DNA from: Nematostella vectensis
Lineage: Eukaryota; Cnidaria; Anthozoa; Actiniaria; Edwardsiidae
Length of the DNA stretch: 60,000 nucleotides
NCBI RefSeq assembly: GCF_932526225.1
Contig: NC_064039.1
Location: 13,660,139-13,720,138, forward strand
Direction of reading: 5' to 3'
Each line of letters begins with the position of its first letter. Position 1 is the stretch's first letter. The notes under the pieces were generated by a model, which saw only the letters and a list, made by a program, of their open reading frames with translations, ran no database searches and had not been told where the DNA came from. Shown here piece by piece: positions 54,505 to 60,000 of the stretch. Position numbers and translations under genes: made by a program.

Positions 54505-57500
54505 GTTAGAACTATAGACACGTACACACATGATGTCTTCCACACAGAGGAAACCAAGGTTAGAACTATAGACACGTACACACATGATCTCTTCCACACA
54601 GAGGAAACCAAGGTTAGAACTAGACACGTACACACATGATCTCTTCCACACAGAGGAAACCAAGGTTAGAACTAGACACGTACACACATGATCTCTTCCA
54701 CACAGAGGAAACCAAGGTTAGAACTATTGACACGTACACACACGATCTCTTCCACACAGAGGAAACCAAGGTTAGAACTATAGACATGTACACACATGAC
54801 CTCTTCCACACAGAGGAAACCAAGGTTAGAACTATAGACACGTACACACATGATCTCTTCCACACAGAGGAAACCAAGGTTAGAACTAGACACGTACACA
54901 CATGATCTCTCCCACACAGAGGAAACCAAGCTTAGAACTAGACACGTACACACATGATCTCTTCCACACAGGGGAAACCAAGGTTAGAACTAGACACGTA
55001 CACACGTTATTTCTTCCACACAGAGGAAACCAAAGTTAGAACTAGACACGTACACACATGATCTCTTCCACACAGAGGAAACCAAGGTTAGAACTAGACA
55101 CGTACACACATGATCTCTTCCACACAGAGGAAACCAAGGTTAGAACTAGACACGTACACACATGATGTCTTCCACACAGAGGAAACCAAGGTTAGAACTA
55201 TAGACACGTACACACATGATCTCTTCCACACAGAGGAAACCAAGGTTAGAACTAGACACGTACACACATGATCTCTTCCACACAGAGGAAACTAAGGTTA
55301 GAACTAGACACGTACACACATGATCTCTTCCACACAGAGGAAACCAAGGTTAGAACTATAGACACGTACACACATGATCTCTTCCACACAGAGGAAACCA
55401 AGGTTAGAACTAGACACGTACACACATGATCTCTTCCACACAGAGGAAACCAAGGTTAGAACTAGACACGTACACACATGATCTCTTCCACACAGAGGAA
55501 ACCAAGGTTAGAACTATTGACACGTACACACACGATCTCTTCCACACAGAGGAAACCAAGGTTAGAACTATAGACATGTACACACATGACCTCTTCCACA
55601 CAGAGGAAACCAAGGTTAGAACTATAGACACGTACACACATGATCTCTTCCACACAGAGGAAACCAAGGTTAGAACTAGACACGTACACACATGATCTCT
55701 CCCACACAGAGGAAACCAAGGTTAGAACTAGACACGTACACACATGATCTCTTCCACACAGGGGAAACCAAGGTTAGAACTAGACACGTACACACGTTAT
55801 TTCTTCCACACAGAGGAAACCAAGGTTAGAACTAGACACGTACACACATGATCTCTTCCACACAGAGGAAACCAAGGTTAGAACTAGACACGTACACACA
55901 TGATCTCTTCCACACAGAGGAACCAAGGTTAGAACTAGACACGTACAAACATGATCTCTTCCACACAGAGGAAACCAAGGTTAGAACTAGACACGTACAC
56001 ACATGATCTCTTCCACACAGAGGAAACCAAGCTTAGAACTAGACACGTACACACATGATCTCTTCCACACAGGGGAAACCAAGGTTAGAACTAGACACGT
56101 ACACACGTTATTTCTTCCACACAGAGGAAACCAAGGTTAGAACTAGACACGTACACACATGATCTCTTCCACACAGAGGAAACCAAGGTTAGAACTAGAC
56201 ACGTACACACATGATCTCTTCCACACAGAGGAAACCAAGGTTAGAACTAGACACGTACACACATGATGTCTTCCACACAGAGGAAACCAAGGTTAGAACT
56301 ATAGACACGTACACACATGATCTCTTCCACACAGAGGAAACCAAGGTTAGAACTAGACACGTACACACATGATCTCTTCCACACAGAGGAAACTAAGGTT
56401 AGAACTAGACACGTACACACATGATCTCTTCCACACAGAGGAAACCAAGGTTAGAACTATAGACACGTACACACATGATCTCTTCCACACAGAGGAAACC
56501 AAGGTTAGAACTAGACACGTACACACATGATCTCTCCCACACAGAGGAAACCAAGCTTAGAACTAGACACGTACACACATGATCTCTTCCACACAGGGGA
56601 AACCAAGGTTAGAACTAGACACGTACACACGTTATTTCTTCCACACAGAGGAAACCAAGGTTAGAACTAGACACGTACACACATGATCTCTTCCACACAG
56701 AGGAAACCAAGGTTAGAACTAGACACGTACACACATGATCTCTTCCACACAGAGGAACCAAGGTTAGAACTAGACACGTACAAACATGATCTCTTCCACA
56801 CAGAGGAAACCAAGGTTAGAACTAGACACGTACACACATGATCTCTCCCACACAGAGGAAACCAAGCTTAGAACTAGACACGTACACACATGATCTCTTC
56901 CACACAGGGGAAACCAAGGTTAGAACTAGACACGTACACACGTTATTTCTTCCACACAGAGGAAACCAAGGTTAGAACTAGACACGTACACACATGATCT
57001 CTTCCACACAGAGGAAACCAAGGTTAGAACTAGACACGTACACACATGATCTCTTCCACACAGAGGAAACCAAGGTTAGAACTAGACACGTACACACATG
57101 ATGTCTTCCACACAGAGGAAACCAAGGTTAGAACTATAGACACGTACACACATGATCTCTTCCACACAGAGGAAACTAAGGTTAGAACTAGACACGTACA
57201 CACATGATCTCTTCCACACAGAGGAAACCAAGGTTAGAACTATAGACACGTACACACATGATCTCTTCCACACAGAGGAAACCAAGGTTAGAACTAGACA
57301 CGTACACACATGATCTCTTCCACACAGAGGAAACCAAGGTTAGAACTAGACACGTACACACATGATCTCTTCCACACAGAGGAAACCAAGGTTAGAACTA
57401 GACACGTACACACATGATCTCTTCCACACAGAGGAAACCAAGGTTAGAACTATTGACACGTACACACACGATCTCTTCCACACAGAGGAAACCAAGGTTA

Positions 57501-60000
57501 GAACTATAGACATGTACACACATGACCTCTTCCACACAGAGGAAACCAAGGTTAGAACTATAGACACGTACACACATGATCTCTTCCACACAGAGGAAAC
57601 CAAGGTTAGAACTAGACACGTACACACATGATCTCTCCCACACAGAGGAAACCAAGCTTAGAACTAGACACGTACACACATGATCTCTTCCACACAGGGG
57701 AAACCAAGGTTAGAACTAGACACGTACACACGTTATTTCTTCCACACAGAGGAAACCAAGGTTAGAACTAGACACGTACACACATGATCTCTTCCACACA
57801 GAGGAAACCAAGGTTAGAACTAGACACGTACACACATGATCTCTTCCACACAGAGGAAACCAAGGTTAGAACTAGACACGTACACACATGATCTCTTCCA
57901 CACAGAGGAAACCAAGGTTAGAACTAGACACGTACACACATGATCTCTTCCACACAGAGGAACCAAGGTTAGAACTAGACACGTACAAACATGATCTCTT
58001 CCACACAGAGGAAACCAAGGTTAGAACTATAGACACGTACACACATGATCTCTTCCACACAGAGGAAACCAAGGTTAGAACTAGACACGTACACACATGA
58101 TCTCTTCCACACAGAGGAAACCAAGGTTAGAACTATAGACACGTACACACATGATTTCTTCCACACAGAGGAAACCAAGGTTAGAACTATAGACACGTAC
58201 ACACATGATCTCTTCCACACAGAGGAAACCAAGGTTAGAACTAGACACGTACACACATGATCTCTTCCACACAGAGGAAACCAAGGTTAGAACTAGACAC
58301 GTACAAACATGATCTCTTCCACACAGAGGAAACCAAGGTTAGAACTATAGACACGTACACACATGATTTCTTCCACACAGAGGAAACCAAGGTTAGAACT
58401 AGACACGTACACACATGATCTCTTCCACACAGAGGAAACCAAGGTTAGAACTAGACACTTACACACATGATCTCTTCCACACAGAGGAACCAAGGTTAGA
58501 ACTAGACACGTACAAACATGATCTCTTCCACACAGAGGAAACCAAGGTTTGAACTATAGACACGTACACACATGATTTCTTCCACACAGAGGAAACCAAG
58601 GTTAGAACTATAGACACGTACACACATGATCTCTTCCACACAGAGGAAACCAAGGTTAGAACTAGACACGTACACACATGATCTCTTCCACACAGAGGAA
58701 ACCAAGGTTAGAACTAGACACGTACACACATGATCTCTTCCGCACAGAGGAAACCAAGGTTAGAACTAGACACGTACACACATGATCTCTTCCACACAGA
58801 GGAAACCAAGGTTAGAACTAGACACGTACAAACAGGATCTCTTCCACACAGAGGAAACCAAGGTTAGAACTATAGACACGTACACACATGATCTCTTCCA
58901 CACAGAGGAAACCAAGGTTAGAACTATAGACACGTACACACATGATCTCTTCCACACAGAGGAAACCAAGGTTAGAACTAGACACGTACACACATGATCT
59001 CTTCCACACAGAGGAAACCAAGCTTAGAACCAGACACGTACACACATGATCTCTTCCACACAGAGGAAACCAAGGTTAGAACTATACACGTACACACATG
59101 ATCTCTTCCACACAGAGGAAACCAAGGTTAGAACTAGACACGTACACACGTTATTTCTTCCACACAGAGGAAACCAAGGTTAGAACTAGACACGTACACA
59201 CATGATCTCTTCCACACAGAGGAATCTAAGGTTAGAACTAGACACGTACACACATGATCTCTTCCGCACAGAGGAAACCAAGGTTAGAACTAGACACGTA
59301 CACACATGATCTCTTCCACACAGAGGAAACCAAGGTTAGAACTAGACACGTACACACATGATCTCTTCCACACAGAGGAAACCAAGGTTAGAACTAGACA
59401 CGTACACACATGATCTCTTCCACATAGAGGAAACCAAGGTTAGAACTATAAACACGTACACACATGATCTCTTCCACACAGAGGAAACCAAGGTTAGAAC
59501 TAGACACGTACACACATGATCTCTCCCACACAGAGGAAACCAAGGTTAGAACTAGACACGTACACACATGATCTCTTCCACACAGAGGAAACCAAGGTTA
59601 GAACTATTGACACGTACACACACGATCTCTTCCACACAGAGGAAACCAAGGTTAGAACTAGACACGTACACACATGATCTCTTCCACACAGAGGAAACCA
59701 AGGTTAGAACTAGACACGTACACACATGATCTCTTCCACACAGAGGAAACCAAGGTTAGAACTAGACACGTACACACATGATCTCTTCCACATAGAGGAA
59801 ACCAAGGTTAGAACTAGACACGTACACACATGATCTCTTCCACACAGAGGAAACCAAGGTTAGAACTAGAGACACGTACACACATGATCTCTTCCACACA
59901 GAGGAAACCAAGGTTAGAACAAGACACGTACACACATGATCTCTTCCACACAGAGGAAACCAAGGTTAGAACTAGACACGTACAAACAGGATCTCTTCCA
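54478..60000 (+). repeat. 52-54 bp minisatellite spanning the XPO7 exon 24 donor
   Basis: The unit is the last 27 bases of exon 24 (GATCTCTTCCACACAGAGGA then AACCAAG) plus 25 or 27 intron bases starting GTTAGAACTA and ending ACGTACACACAT. The true donor is GT at 54505. By length there are roughly 105 units, and the array continues past the window end. Variant units form higher-order repeats: the CGTTATTTC variant occurs at 55005, 55795, 56106, 56630, 56941, 57731 and 59149 (spacings 790, 311, 524, 311, 790, 1418). The true array length in the genome may differ from the assembly. Confidence 0.95.

Noticed and set aside
54340-59045. Many 65-115 codon frames with [17 protein letters not shown] or [18 protein letters not shown] repeats
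   Set aside because: Translations of the exon-derived minisatellite on both strands. Only the first 27 bases of the first unit are certain exon 24 coding sequence.
54478-60000. CRISPR-like array
   Set aside because: Units are contiguous, with no unique spacers. They derive from an exon boundary in a eukaryotic gene; the same holds for the arrays in SLK.

Overview
The window is nuclear DNA of an intron-rich animal. Three conserved animal genes lie head to tail on the + strand, all with GT-AG introns in ancestral-looking positions. Anthozoan cnidarian (sea anemone or coral) is my best guess; this rests on AT-rich introns, the many short MITEs, and how close the proteins are to vertebrate ones. 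The exact species is not established.

Layout. 1-8956: intergenic, no recognised gene, one 31-33 bp minisatellite (4150-4935). 8957-14892: HOGA1-like mitochondrial 4-hydroxy-2-oxoglutarate aldolase, 7 exons, 360 aa. 14893-17969: intergenic with a pogo/Tigger-like MITE. 17970-35673: SLK/LOK-type Ste20 kinase, 22 coding exons, about 1107 aa, made of kinase domain, acidic Lys/Glu linker and C-terminal coiled coil. 35674-39816: intergenic with a 3'-truncated LINE. 39817-60000: exportin-7 (XPO7/RANBP16), 24 exons visible, about 720 of roughly 1090 aa; the 3' part lies beyond the window. I stitched every exon by hand, and the reading frame stays open across every junction. The three genes belong to unrelated processes (hydroxyproline catabolism, cytoskeletal signalling, nuclear transport), so I see no functional cluster.

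The most unusual signal is how the tandem repeats sit relative to splice sites. At four exon ends (SLK exons 14, 16 and 20; XPO7 exon 24) the repeat unit is the exon's own last bases plus the 5' splice site plus the first intron bases. The real donor is therefore followed by about 5 to about 100 donor copies. In HOGA1 the exon 2 acceptor and first exon bases are repeated upstream in the same way. Two further intron repeats (SLK intron 4, XPO7 intron 10) start just after a donor. The SLK exon 20 array keeps an exact 56 bp period over 40 copies. I regard this group of splice-site-spanning minisatellites as the system most worth following up.

The introns and gaps also carry many non-autonomous elements recognised from terminal inverted repeats and target-site duplications (hAT-like, pogo-like, Mutator-like, piggyBac-like, unclassified), two tRNA-derived SINEs and a LINE 3' end.
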